In this document: piece after piece, positions 1-12,123 of the stretch
How positions within the stretch are numbered: position 1 is the first letter of the stretch
Layout: each line of letters starts with the position of its first letter
From: Sipunculus nudus
Lineage: Eukaryota; Annelida; Sipuncula; Golfingiida; Sipunculidae
DNA: 64,000 bases
Direction of reading: 5' to 3'
Assembly (NCBI GenBank): GCA_026874595.1
Contig: CM049306.1
Coordinates: 62,068,019 to 62,132,018 of the forward strand
Translations under genes and position numbers: made by a program
The notes under the pieces: generated by a model
Told to the model about the DNA's origin: nothing
The model's input: only the letters and a program-made list of their open reading frames with translations
Databases searched by the model: none

Positions 1-1808
1 ATATTCAATGATACTTGAATTCCGTTGTTATTTTACACTTGAGAAGTCCCAAACAATCTATAAGGTACAAGTTTAGCACATGAATTTTTCAATGAAACCT
101 TTGGGGAGCTGGGTTTTTTAGGGCCGTTGCGTAAAGCCTTATCTGGGTGGTGAAGCCATAATACCCATAGTGATCATATTTTACCAGTGTTTTCTAAAAG
201 ATGTTCATATGCATGCACTTTCTGGCTTCTCTAGCTTTCAGGTTGAACCAAGCCCGCAAGTGTTTACAAATATTCTGTGGATGGCTATATATTCACAGCG
301 TTAAATATGAGGCAGCAACAGTTAAGCCAGGTTATAACCCATTTAGGCATTAAAGGCAGAGTTTAGGCACTGACCCTCTGTTTTATGCAACCTAAAACCC
401 AACCCTGTTAACAAGCAATCATAAAAACATCTTTCACATTTGCAGTCTATAGTTTGTTTGTATCAGTTTCTAAATCCGCAGAAAATGATTTGCTAAATAT
501 GACGCCTTTTTAAGGATTTAACAAACTTCCTTGTTTCACAGAAAAACAACTAGGCACTTGTTCACTCACACTGATCACAGAACATACCTCTAAAAACTTA
601 TGGTGAAATAAACCTTTCCATACACGGCACTTGTTATTACATCATATGATTTCTTTTCACAAAAGCATGTCAAAGTTTTGTTTTAATTACCCTCAGCAAT
701 CAACTTCCAGGGAAACATAATGCCCTGATGTAAGCTATTGCCAATCAGCTCACCATGATGACAAAGGAGCATTATATACAAGCCTTGTATTGCAAGGATA
801 TTCCAACAGAAATTCATAGTGATGTTAACACCTCATCTTGTGCCATTATCAAACCATCAAGAACCAGGCAAACCAGTTCAACCGCAAGGCCGTGTCCACA
901 AACCAATTTCATTCCAAATCATAATAATATAAGAATTAATTTAAACTAATTGCACATCACTTGCACCAGGGTAGAACATTTATTAAGCCAAGTGTGATGC
1001 ACCCATGAAACTAATAATTCTTAGAAAAATCCATAAGCTTACACCAAACATCAAGCCTGGATTAATCTAGGCCTGTCAAGCCAACACACTAATTGAAAGA
1101 ACAGATCAGAGCCGATTTCAGAGATTAAATTGATGACATATTTTATGGCCTAGCTCATACGTGGTAGGGAAGGGGGAGGCAAAATGTTAGAGGCTGGCCT
1201 AGATGCTGTGCCACTCAAGTGCTTGGTTAGTCCTGCAAGACCAGTATTGAACACAGTATTGACTGCACTCCAGCACTTGATGAGGCCCAGCTCCACTGAC
1301 TACTTCCATTATCAGGGGATTGTGTGTCCCAAATAGAAACTGCCATGCCAGTTCAAGTAGGTCAGTGCGCAGTCTCTTTGTCATGTTCCTCAACCACAGG
1401 CTTCCATTATTGGTACAGAATACAGACAAACAAAGCTCTTAGCTCAATTCACAGGATTCACCATGTACAACCACCCCTGTTTGGACATGACTAGCATACC
1501 TACCAGGTTGTGAAGAAATAAAGGGCTCCAGCTCCCCACACACTTCTTTAATCACAGCTGTATTTGGACAGGATTCAGGCCATCTGAGGTTATAAAATGT
1601 CTTCAGCAAATTTAGATTCTTTCCTGGGATCAGTGAAACAATTCACACATGTATAACTGAACATAACTTACCTGATTCAATAAGAGAATAAAGTGAAGGT
1701 TTGCTAGGTTTTATTTCAAAATGTATATAGTTTTTTTACTGAACAACAGATCAACATAGAACTGAAAAACTTCTAAAGAAATGAGCAGATGAATAAAGGC
1801 ATTTTATA

Positions 1809-4116
1809 ACTAGACATTTCTTGGCACCGCAGGTGCCAGAGTATCCCCAGACATAGTAGGCCCCCCTCCTACAAGAACAGACCCCCATTTTTAGCAGCAT
1901 ATACTGACATTTGGCATATTTATTGTTTATTCCATCCAACAATCCACAATCTTGTTGAAGATGTTGGTCCTGTGACCTTGATCTTTTTACAGATGTGTCC
2001 TGTGACCTTGACCTTTGATCTCATAACCCCAAAATCAATTTGGGTCTTGCTTTTCCAATGGGACATATGCAAGTCAAGTTTGAAATCTATACATCAATAA
2101 AGCAGGAATTATCATACAGAAACTTATTTTTGGACAGATGGCTCCTGTGACCTTCACCTTTGACCTTGTGACCTCAAAATTGATAGTGTTCTTCCTCTCT
2201 TGGCAGGAGAACTATATGTGCAAGATGAAAGATATGAGATGAAATGTTTGGCTGAAAAAATGCATCCACATCTTTTTAAAGATGTGTCCTGTGACCTTGA
2301 CCTTTGACCTCATGACCCCAAAATCAATTTTGGTCTTACTTTTCCAATGGGACATATACAAGTCAAGTTAGAAATCCATACATCAATGAAAGCAGGAATT
2401 ATCATCCAGAAACTAATTTTTGGACATATGGCTCCTGTGACCTTCATCTTTGACCTTGTGACCTCAAAATTGATAGGGGTCTTCCACTCTTGGCAGGTGA
2501 ACTATATGTGCAAGAGGAAAGATCTGAGGTGAATTGTTTGGCTGAAAATGCATCCACAATCTTTTTAAAGAGGTTACCTGTGACCTTGACCTTTGAACTC
2601 ATGACCCCAAAATCAATTTTGGTCTTGCTTTTCTAATGGGTCAATAACAAAGCCAAGTTTGAAATCCATACATCAGTAAAAGAAGGAATTATCATCCAGA
2701 AACTAATTTTTGGACAGATGGCTCCTGTGACCTTCACCTTTGACCTTGTGACCTCAAAATTGATAGGGTTCTTCCTCTCTTGGCAGGTGAACTATATGTG
2801 CAAGATGAAAGATCTGAGATGAAATGTTTGGCTGAAAATGCATCCACATCTTTTTAAAGATGTGACCTTGACCTTTGACCTCATGACCCCAAAATCAATT
2901 TTGGTCTTGCTTTTCCAATGGGACATATGCAAGTCAAGTTTGAAATCCTTACATCAATAAAAGCAGGAATTATCATCCAGAAACTAATTTTTGGACATAT
3001 GGCTCCTGTGACCTTCACCTTTGACCTTGTGACCTCAAAACTGATAGGGGTCTTCCTCTATTGGCAGATGACTTATATGTGGAAGATGAAAGTTCTGAGA
3101 TGAATTGTTTGGCTGAAAATGCATCCACAATCTTTTTAAAGATGTCCTGTGACCTTGACCTTTGACTTCATGACCCCAAAATCAATTGGAGTCTTGCTTT
3201 TTCAATGGGACATATATAAGTCAAGTTTGAAATCAGTACATCAATAAAAGCAGGAATTATCATCCAGAAACTAATTTTTGGACAGATAGCTCCTGTGGCC
3301 TTGACCTTTGACCTTGTGACCCCAAAATTTATATGGATCATCCACTATTGGCAAGTGAGCTATATATTCAAGATGGAAGACCTGGGATGAAAGTTTGGCT
3401 TAAAATGCATCCACAGTATCTTTTAAAAGGCCAGTCCAGTGACCTTGACCTTTGACCTCATGACCCTAGAAACTATAGGGTTCTTACTTTTGTGGTGGGC
3501 CATACATAAGTCATGTTTGAAATCCATATGGCTATCAACACTGGAGATATCATAAGAGGTGTGTGATTTTCACCATATATGGCAATATTCAAGGTCAAGG
3601 CCACTATCATAGGAAAGGTCATGACCCCAATTTAAATAAGCATCATCCCATAACCCATACCTATGTATATGCATAATATAAAAGAAATCTGTCCATTAGT
3701 TTTTGACTTATAATGCTCACAATGCTGTAAGGTGGGAATTTTGGGGTATTAAACGGCACGAAAACAAGTAAAGAATAATAGGTGGCGCCACCAGTTTCTG
3801 GAACATGACAACCCTATCCATGATCTTCCATCAACTTGATTTTGGGATAAATTCATGCAAGATTTCTTGAGATATTAAAGAATTTGTGTGATTTTCCCCA
3901 AAATTGGACCTATTCAAGGTCAAGGACACTCTCCTAGTAAAGGTCATGACCTCATTTTAAATAGGCGTCGTCCTCTTACCCATATCTATACATATACCAA
4001 GTTTGGTAAAGTTCCATGAAATATTTTTTGGGTTATCGCGCCAACAAGATTCATATGCGGCGGCGGCGGGACCGGTATGAAAACATAGTATCCCCCGACT
4101 TTGTCTGGGGATACAA
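1809..4116 (-). mobile_element. HINE/Helentron-like non-autonomous element, family 2 (complete)
   Basis: Read on the minus strand. The 5' end at 4116 is an imperfect palindrome opening TGTATCCCCAGACA and closing GGGGGATAC, followed by a GCC-rich run near 4060-4075. The 3' end has a subterminal copy of the 5' end in inverted orientation (GTATCCCCAGACA at 1841-1853 on plus), a hairpin (TGGCACC / GGTGCCA, 1822-1838), eight bases, then CTAGT at 1813-1809. Subterminal inverted repeat, 3' hairpin and terminal CTAGT match the layout of Helentron-associated interspersed elements. The core is a tandem array of about 287 bp units. No coding capacity. Confidence 0.75.
1960..3520. repeat. Tandem satellite, ~287 bp unit, about 5 copies
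   Basis: The landmark TGACCTTGACCTTTGA recurs at 2003, 2292, 2581, 2863, 3150 and 3440 (a few copies with one change), spacings 282-290 bp. Each unit carries a second cluster with CACCTTTGACCTTGTGACC roughly 130 bp later. The array forms the core of the family-2 element and degrades toward 3700. Confidence 0.9.
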
Positions 4117-4910
4117 TAAAAAAGAAGATGAAACTTATTGAGAAGCATCTATAATGAAGTGATGTTACAGCTAGACCCTTCAACTTTTAACCACAAGGTT
4201 CAGGTTGTGGATTTGCATCATATGAAAGCAACTTTTGACTAAGACCTAAGACTGAGGCAAGTTCCAGAAGGGCCTTCTAACCACCTGCTGGTGAACAGGT
4301 TATGGTAATGAAAAAAAAACAAATATTGAACAAATTTAAACCAATTTATTGATCTGCAACTATTCATGGTGAACTGGGGTCTGTAACACTCAGGCCAGAA
4401 ATAACATTTAAGAATGAACTAGCCTGAAAGACAAGGATGGCAAACTATTCAGTGAAATAAAACTCACTGACATCAGACCACAAACCAACCCTTGACCCTT
4501 TTGTAAGCTAAAACAAGAACACTGCAGAACAAACACTTGTATGTATGTGTCAAGGGAATAATGAGAATCTGGTAAGATCCAGAATCTTCCTTGGCAGAAT
4601 GTGGTTCCCCATTCTTCCTGGGAATAACAAGTTTTTAATCATATAATTTTTTTCCGGACAGAATGGGACTTCTCATTTTCTCCAGGAACCAATCCTTTTT
4701 ATAGGTGAGACAGGTTTATTTTGCAGAATATACTATTTTAACCAGATTTAATTGTTATCAGTTGACCATTGTAACAAGGCCTAGAGGGCCTAATGCCTTA
4801 TACAAGGTATAATGCATCCATGCTGGACCATTACTTTTCAAGTACATACATGTTTGAAATGTATATGTACAATGAAAGTACGTAACAATTTGAACCCAAT
4901 ACAAAAAACA

Positions 4911-6487
4911 ACTAGAATACGGGTAGTCGACAAGCGACTACTTGTATCCGCCTAAATCAGAGTGGAACGGGTGAAGTGTTGCATATTAGCATGGATATTT
5001 TATCCCATGGCAGACAAACAGATGGGAGCTGTGCAAACATGGCTGCAGGTGGCGCCACCAGTTTTGCGTATGATAAAGAGCTATGTGAGATTTATACACA
5101 TGCAAAATTTTGGCCCAATCGGTCAAACGGTTCCCTAGATATGAGCTTGGATGTCTGCAGCGTAAACTTGATTGTAGGTGGCGCCACCTGTCATAAAATC
5201 AGAAAAGCTATCCAGGATGTATAAGCATGCCGAATTTCAGGTGAATTAGTCAAACCACTGCAGAAATATGAGTGATTTTAACCCAAGGCAGACGAACAGA
5301 TGGACACTGTGCAAACATGGTTGCAGGTGGTGCCACCATTTTCAGTGTATGTTATAAAGCTCTCCAAGGGCTACATTTGTGCAAAAAAATTTTCCTGATC
5401 GGTCAAACGGTTCCTGAGATATGAGCTTGGATGTCTGCAGCGTAAACGTGAATGTAGGTGGCGCCACCTGTCATAAAATCAGAAAAGCTATCCAGGATGT
5501 ATACGCATGCCAAATTTCAGGTGAATTAGTCAAGTCACTGCAGAGATATGAGTGATTTTAACCCAAGGCAGACAAACAGATGGACACTGTGCAAACATGG
5601 TTGCAGGTAGCGCCACCATTTTTGGTGTATGTTATAAAGCTCTCCAAGGGCTACATTTGTGCAAAAGAATTTTCCTGATCAGTCAAACGGTTCCCGAGAT
5701 ATGACTTTTGATGTCTGCAGCGTAAACGTGAATGTAGGTGGCGCCACCTGTCATAAAATCAGAAAAGCTATCCAGGATGTATACGCATGCCCAATTTCAG
5801 GTGAATTAGTCAAGTCACTGCAGAGATATGAGTGATTTTAACCCAAGGCAGACGAACAGATGGACACTGTGCAAACATGATTGCAGGTGGCGCCACCATT
5901 TTTGGTGTATGTTATAAAGCTCTCCAAGGGCTACATTTGTGCAAAAGAATTTTCCTGATCGGTCAAACGGTTCATGAGATATGAGCTTGGATGTCTGCAG
6001 CGTAAACGTGAATGTAGGTGGCGCCACCTGTCATAAAATCAGAAAAGCTATCCAGGATGTTTACGCATGCCAAATTTCAGGTGAATTAGTCAAGTCACTG
6101 CAGAGATATGAGTGATTTTAACCCAAGGCAGACGAACAGATGGACACTGTGCAAACATGGTTGCAGGTGGCGCCACCATTTTTGGTGTATGTTATAAAGC
6201 TCTCCGAGGGCTACATTTGTGCAAAAAAATTTTCCTGATCGGTCAAACGGTTCCCGAGATATGTGGGTTTATGTGTGGAAACAGACGCACAAACGGACGC
6301 AGAGCGCAAAGGAAAGGTCAGAGGTCAAAACAAAATCGGGGCGCAGCAGTTCACATGTGACCCGAACATAATCCCAGGTTTCGGAAAATTCCGCCCAGCG
6401 GTTACGGAGGAGTTCTCCGGACACCTACGCGGCGGCGGCGGCCAGCTGAAAACATAGTATCCGCAAAACTCTGTTTTGGCGGATACA
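4911..6487 (-). mobile_element. HINE/Helentron-like non-autonomous element, family 1 (complete)
   Basis: Read on minus. The 5' end at 6487 is TGTATCCGCC within a palindrome (CAAAAC / GTTTTG stem closing with GCGGATA), followed by a GCC-run (6430-6441). The 3' end has the inverted subterminal repeat (TGTATCCGCC on plus, 4943-4952), a 7 bp hairpin (GTAGTCG / CGACTAC, loop ACAAG, 4923-4941) and terminal CTAGT (4915-4911). The core is four to five 280 bp repeats. The insertion lies between T residues of a recognisable older element, which fixes both ends. It has no coding capacity. Confidence 0.8.
5025..6265. repeat. Tandem satellite, 280 bp unit, 4.4 copies, with AGGTGGCGCCACCT
   Basis: The 14 bp palindrome occurs at 5176, 5456, 5736 and 6016, exactly 280 bp apart, each followed by GTCATAAAATCAG. 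A second, partly matching palindrome (GGTGGCGCCACC or one-base variants) sits about 130 bp before each. Confidence 0.92.
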
Positions 6488-7523
6488 ATTACACAATACG
6501 AAAATAATTTTAGGTGGAGTCACCAGTCATGTGTATGAGAGAGCCTTCCAAGTTGTTTGGACAGGCCAAAATTACAGGCCGATACATCAGACTTGAGTTC
6601 TCTTGAGTTAGGGGCACTGGGTTGACCAACTTAGTAGGTGCATTGGTCTGACCAACTCAGCCTAGGCAGACAGTTGCCCAAAGTCAAGCGAGGCAGATTG
6701 CCATCTGCAGAGTGAAATCTTGACCTTGACAGGCTGAACTGAAAGAACTCTTGGCCTGCTCTAAATCTGATACAGTTGGCAGTCTGTCAAAACTATAAAT
6801 AGATCCAGACTGAAACTTGGCCTGTTGCCAGATCTGAAATAATTGGCATGCTGCTAAATCTATTTATACATACTGAAAGACTTTGGCTACAATGCTTTAT
6901 TCAAGCTGCACATTCATAAGATTTTTTATCAAAATGTTAAGAACAATATCACATCCCTACTGAAAGCAGGAAGAACTGAAATAATTTTATACTATCTTTT
7001 GATTCTCATTCTCCACATGAAGAAGATTCTTAATCTTCCAAGATTCTCATTCTTCCCTAATATATGTATAGCACAAGACCATACCCAACACCTTTGCTAG
7101 ATATTTAAGTAAGAACGATTATATAAAGGTCACATTGTTCACTAACAATGACAATAGACATCTGAGTCAACAGACTTCAGAACAAACGATTTTATAAATA
7201 AGATTTGTCTGCTGAAATTGTAGTCAGTCAAAGCTCTCCTTTATTTCTGGTATCAAATAAAACCAATGAACAACAAGATCTGAGAACCAACCTTGTCCCA
7301 CAAAAAATGTGGTGGACAAGAGTTTGTATTTCAAACACATGGTGTTTTAGAACCACACTAGAAAAAGAACAGCCTGCTTTGTCAAGTATACTCTAAAAAT
7401 GAAGATTTCAAGCAGTGTCTCTTAGTTTTTAATGCTGAAGTGTCATCAGCTAGACCAATGAATATGCACCAGGTAATTTGAGTTTATATTCTAAATACAG
7501 TGCTTTCAAGGGTAATACAGAGG

Positions 7524-7634
7524 AAACGATATTCATAAGCAATCACACATTAACTAGAAGAAATGATATTCATAAGCAATGACACATAAACTAGAAGCAA
7601 AGATAATCATAAGCAATGACACATACACAATCTT
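7524..7634. repeat. Short tandem repeat, 37 bp unit, 3 copies
   Basis: Three successive copies of a unit containing GATATTCATAAGCAATGACA and CATAAACTAGAAG, the last one shortened. Confidence 0.8.
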
Positions 7635-8204
7635 AAAACATGGAACCCATGTTTAACTTCAAGCGACAAACCCTTCTGACTGTACTGAACAGTAATAAAT
7701 CAATTAACTGTACGTTTGATTTTTTTGCAGACTTAGGATATGTAGCAATTAAACAAAATGATCCATTTAAATAACCTGCTGACATGCAAACTTGTCACAT
7801 GAATTCACAAGACAAAATTCAGATCACAAATCAGCACCCACATTCACTGACCTAGGCAATGGACAAAAATCCACACACAGCCAGTGCCACTTAATTGAAA
7901 TCTGGTTAATTAAACATCCACTGAATTGACAAAATTTATATCCAAAATCATTTCCTACCTCTTACGAATTACCCTGTTTAACTGAAACAGTTTTAATATT
8001 TATTTTTTATATTTTAAACTAAAATTAATGACAATGACGCACTACTTTTAGCTTATGGAAACCCACTAACCGTGTCCTTATTGGGCCAGTAGTTTGTGTT
8101 GTTTACACCTTCACCTTTATTTAATACTACACCCCAAGGGCGACTTGAAGGACAACAAACGAGCTTACTGGAATGGTCACATGTACACATGGCTGATCTA
8201 TAGT

Positions 8205-9133
8205 TAAAGCGACCAAGGAGTTTACAGGGATGTATCAAGTGTGAGTCTGGCTGTGTTGGATGCTGCTGACGGGGATCATAAAACTCTCACTTCTCTAAGG
8301 CACAAAGAGATGCCGCTGATAAGCCCAGCGAGAGACCCCCCTTCGGAACAGCTCGAGACCCCCATCGTGTCAATGTCTGATTTTTTTAAAGACTGTACTT
8401 TATGTATATAATGTAAATAAAAGAACAATCGTAAGATTGTACACCAATATTTTCATATGTGTGTGAAGCTGTCGTTGCTAATGATGCTTCAGCTATAGCT
8501 GGGCTACGTTAAACATGGGCAATAATACGAGAACGCCGTCAGTGATAGAGCATTGTTATCCATTAAAATGAAAGTCAAAACGAAAGTCATCAAGTTATGT
8601 GCGTCAAAATATATAATTATTGACGGAATACTATAATACAAGGCTAATTATTAATATATGTAAGAAATGTAAAAAGTTACCCAAAAGTTTTTAATTCCAA
8701 AGTTTTTTAAGGAAAGTAAGCTTTACACTTACTGGTTGTCCATCATGAATTTCCGTAGAAGTTGATGCAGAGTGACCACATCTATGTCAAAATCGATCCA
8801 GTTATTTCTCAACACGAGACCTCTTTAGATATATTCCTTGCGCATAATTCTTGACAAAACAAACCATTTGTGCATTCATAATTCCAGTCAATGTTATTTC
8901 AGTGATTTACTGCTCAGTAACTGGATATATTCTCTGCTTCAGCAGACCGCGGAAGAAACATCTAGCAGACTTGCTTAATCAAAGGCTGTGCCGCCGCTGC
9001 GCGCAACACCACGGCACAATAGAGTTAATGGGCTAATCAGGTCTTCATTGCAATCAGCGCACGACTGACATTCGGAACCTGGCGGGGCTTCTGACAGTTT
9101 ATACTCCAGTCCTGTAAACTCCTTGAAGCGACA
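8205..9133. repeat. Inverted repeat ends about 930 bp apart
   Basis: AGGAGTTTACAGG with preceding GCGAC at 8209-8229 is mirrored by CCTGTAAACTCCTT and GCGAC at 9111-9130. The arms are short and no target duplication is obvious. It could be an old element or coincidence of a repeat family. The interior around 8930-9080 is relatively CpG-rich; I see no gene I can name. Confidence 0.35.
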
Positions 9134-11967
9134 CAACTACCCATAACTTACTGCCTGTTTTAGTGTTTGGGCAGAGGCTTATTTGGTGATTCAACAAGAG
9201 TGTTTTAATGGTTGAATCACCAATTTGCTCTGATTGAAAGACGGACACATTCTTTGTTTTACACTAACCAATATCGAAGTCAAACTTTCACTGGTTTAGT
9301 GACAACAGATCACCCCTTTGTTAACAAGAAAATTTGCAAACTGAATATAAAGATTAAGTTTTACATTGCAGCTCTATAAGTATAAGTTCAACTGAAATGG
9401 CAAAACATTTTTAACCATGGCTGGAATGGGCTAAAACAAGGTACTGCTTATACAGAATATGTAACACATAATAAAATGATACGGATCAATCCAAAATAGG
9501 AAATTACCAAATATTTTACAATACTGGTATTCATATACTCTTTGGTATCAATGTGTAAATATCAATTATCATGAAATATAGTACTAGTAATCATGACAAT
9601 GGAGCATTATACCGGTATATCATATATAACTCCAAGAAACATAAATTCATTTATACAGTGACAGCACTGAAATTTGTTTAACATGCAGCTGGCTAAATGT
9701 GACTGGCAGAAATTGCTAGGGCCTAATTTATAAAAGATAGCACTTACTGAAATGCACTCATCTTTCATACTAAATTAAAATGATAATCTTTCATTAGATC
9801 TTTTTTTATATACCTTTACCACAAAGATAAATAATCATAAAGATGTATGAGTAAATCATTTGAAACACTATAAGTATACACTGCTGAACTTAAAAATGCT
9901 CAATAAACAAAAGGACATCCTGCTGCAGTTCATATTACATATGCCAGAAAATATTGTGTAATTTGAGGCTAAAATTACACCAGTTACACAGTCGGTAGTT
10001 CCATACATTTCATATGATACCAGCCTACGGCATTCATGAAAAGGAAGTTCTGAAGATATTACAGATAGAGAACTGATCGGTATCAGCCCCACATACATGT
10101 ACAGACAACCAGAACAAAGGGCCAGGCATACGAATCTGACCTGCTTAACTGACAATCAGACACATCATCTATATGCACCATTCCATCTGGATGAATGAAT
10201 ACAATCATTTTAAAAAAGAAAAACACTTCTGAAGGCCACACTCTTAATCAGCATTCACAGAGATCCCAAATATATCAAAACAGTACATGTATACATGCAT
10301 CATAATTGTAAATTATAAATATTATAGTGTCAGTTACGACATGGGAACATTTTCTGAAATTTAAGATATTAATACCTTCAAATATTCTCTATATATATAC
10401 ATACTGTTGATATTGATGAGCACTTCCCATGCTTTTGTACCAGGTTTAAACATTTTATAAATATGTGATTGACAAATAGTTGCATGAAACTGCCACATCA
10501 ATGTCAATAAATATAAAGGCTCACACAACAGACCACACTTAAATCATATTAATAAAGAACTTTAAGTTGCATGATAATATGTAGTTGTAACTAAATTCAA
10601 TTTTGTTTAAAGCTTCAACCTACCTGCCTGTATCATTCATGTATTTCTATAACTGGTACAACATATAGTTCACATACCTGCCATACAATTACTTCAATAA
10701 AATGTTCTTCTTCTATGATATACATATATACACTATATTCAAAAGAGACATTCACAACATAACTTTAGTCTGTTTATTTAAACATGACTCTCAAAATTAC
10801 TTCGACAATTACAAAGGAAAATTTTCAAAGATATTTGAAGCCCAAGATATTTGTAGCACACAAAAAATGTGATGAACATAACTCAAAATGTACTCCCAAA
10901 GCATGATAATGGGGGGGGGGGAATAATACAATCAACAAATTTATTACTTTATAAACAAAACTTGTACAAGTACAATTCAACAAATTAATTACTACTTAAA
11001 CGGAACAGTAATTAAGTCTCAGATGAAAGTCAGGTGACAGTATTTTGGTGAAGACTGGTCCGGTGAAACTGAAACCCTTGGGACTTTTTAACAGAATTCC
11101 TTTATGAAAGAAAGCTCCTTGTGAACCCTGCACAGGGGCACCAGTGAAGCCAACATGAAATGCTGCAACTTGACCTAGCTTTCCATCCACACTCCAAAAT
11201 CAGTTCACCTCTAAAAATAGCCAAACAGTGGGACCTGATATTCTTACATCTGGCACAATCCTTTTAAACATGTTTAAATTTCATACAATAAGACCACGGC
11301 TTATCATGAATCTGCTACGAACTCGCCGTATCAATAATAACAAATTGTATTCATGCTCAGAAATTATCATACAAACAATGGATGGTGTTTTTGGAAACAC
11401 GCCAATATCCCTAATTCTGTCCAAAAAGGATAGAAAGCCTTCATAGATCTGAATTAAACCTGCGGAATTTCACAATTGATGAAGCACGAGAGCAACTTGT
11501 ATTGTTGACTGGTTACAGGCAAAGCAATAATTGAATCGTCATTAGCGGGGTCACAGAGTTCAACTTGGGGCCCGCATTACTTCAGACACACCTGACGTGT
11601 ACAGTGCGGGGCTTTCAGTTTCAGTAAACAAAACATGCTCCTCTGCTCAGCGGTCGGTAACTAAGAAGATTACGGTCAGAGTGACCAAACACCATAATGG
11701 GATAAAATCTTGGAAGAGCAATGAAAGAAGAGAGCTTTAAACCCCCGAGTACGACCCGAGAACCCTCGCTCACATGACCACAACACAAACCTGTCCCTGC
11801 ACACATACACCAACAAACTCACTAGGTCATACATGTTTCTCGCTGGCACCGAGTTATTAAGCCAAACTGTTCCAACAAACTCTTATGTACATACACATAA
11901 TAAACTAATGTTAAGTTACTCTAAAGAAAACATCACAAAATCGTAAATATAAAACCGGCTTTCCTAC

Positions 11968-12123
11968 CGTAAGTTCTGGGTGGCCTGCGTCTTTGTGGGA
12001 CACGGCACGGATCACTCCAGTCCGCCATTCCCACTCTGAAATTCGGCTTAATCTTAAAACTATCCCGCTACAAACTGCTAAAAACCGTTTCCCGACTAAT
12101 TCGTCTCGTATACGAAGCGCCAT
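11968..12123 (-). CDS. JMJD1C: KDM3/JMJD1C-family histone demethylase, first coding exon
   Basis: Seen: an ATG in good context (A at -3, G at +4) opens 52 codons ending at a phase-0 donor GTAGGA. The peptide contains DELVGKRFL and GVIRAVSHKDAGHPEL. Known: from memory, vertebrate JMJD1C begins almost identically (RAELVGKRFL, then GVIRAVSHRDSRNPDL followed by a VYVEFDD segment), and KDM3A has a weaker version. The family are nuclear JmjC Fe(II)/2-oxoglutarate enzymes acting on mono- and dimethyl H3K9; activity of JMJD1C itself is debated. The exon boundary falls exactly where the next segment, V-x-VEFD, should begin, supporting phase 0. Reading through the donor gives unrelated residues, so the frame beyond 11968 is intron. 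No second exon was found down to base 1, so intron 1 exceeds 11.9 kb. Invertebrates usually have one KDM3 gene, so the symbol marks closest resemblance, not strict orthology. Confidence 0.9.

Larger units (their letters stand above)
4780..6880 (+). mobile_element. Arm of a large foldback element, interrupted by a HINE-like insertion
   Basis: 4780-4910 matches 29306-29420 (shared phrases around GGCCTAATGC and GACCATTACTTTT), and 6488-6880 matches 29470-29970 and the reverse of 30830-31150 (for example CTATAAATAGATCCAGACTG). The match resumes across 4911-6487 as if that segment had been inserted. No second arm is seen here, so the copy is truncated. Confidence 0.6.
1..11967 (-). other. KDM3/JMJD1C-like gene, intron 1 (partial)
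   Basis: This stretch follows the phase-0 donor at 11967 on the minus strand. I searched the minus strand for the expected second exon (V-x-VEFD, then W-x-K-R-x-W-I/V-x-V) and did not find it. Long first introns are typical of vertebrate JMJD1C too. The intron contains the mobile elements listed separately. The segments 1-1808, 4117-4779, 6881-8200 and 9134-11967 look like unique AT-rich DNA in which I see no supported gene. Confidence 0.7.

Noticed and set aside
5025..6265. CRISPR-like regular spacing of a palindrome
   Set aside because: The whole 280 bp unit is repeated, not a short repeat with unique spacers, and the genome is animal.
4976..6360. Repeated open frames with conserved peptide phrases
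   Set aside because: Translations of the 280 bp satellite; stop codons and frame shifts between units argue against coding.
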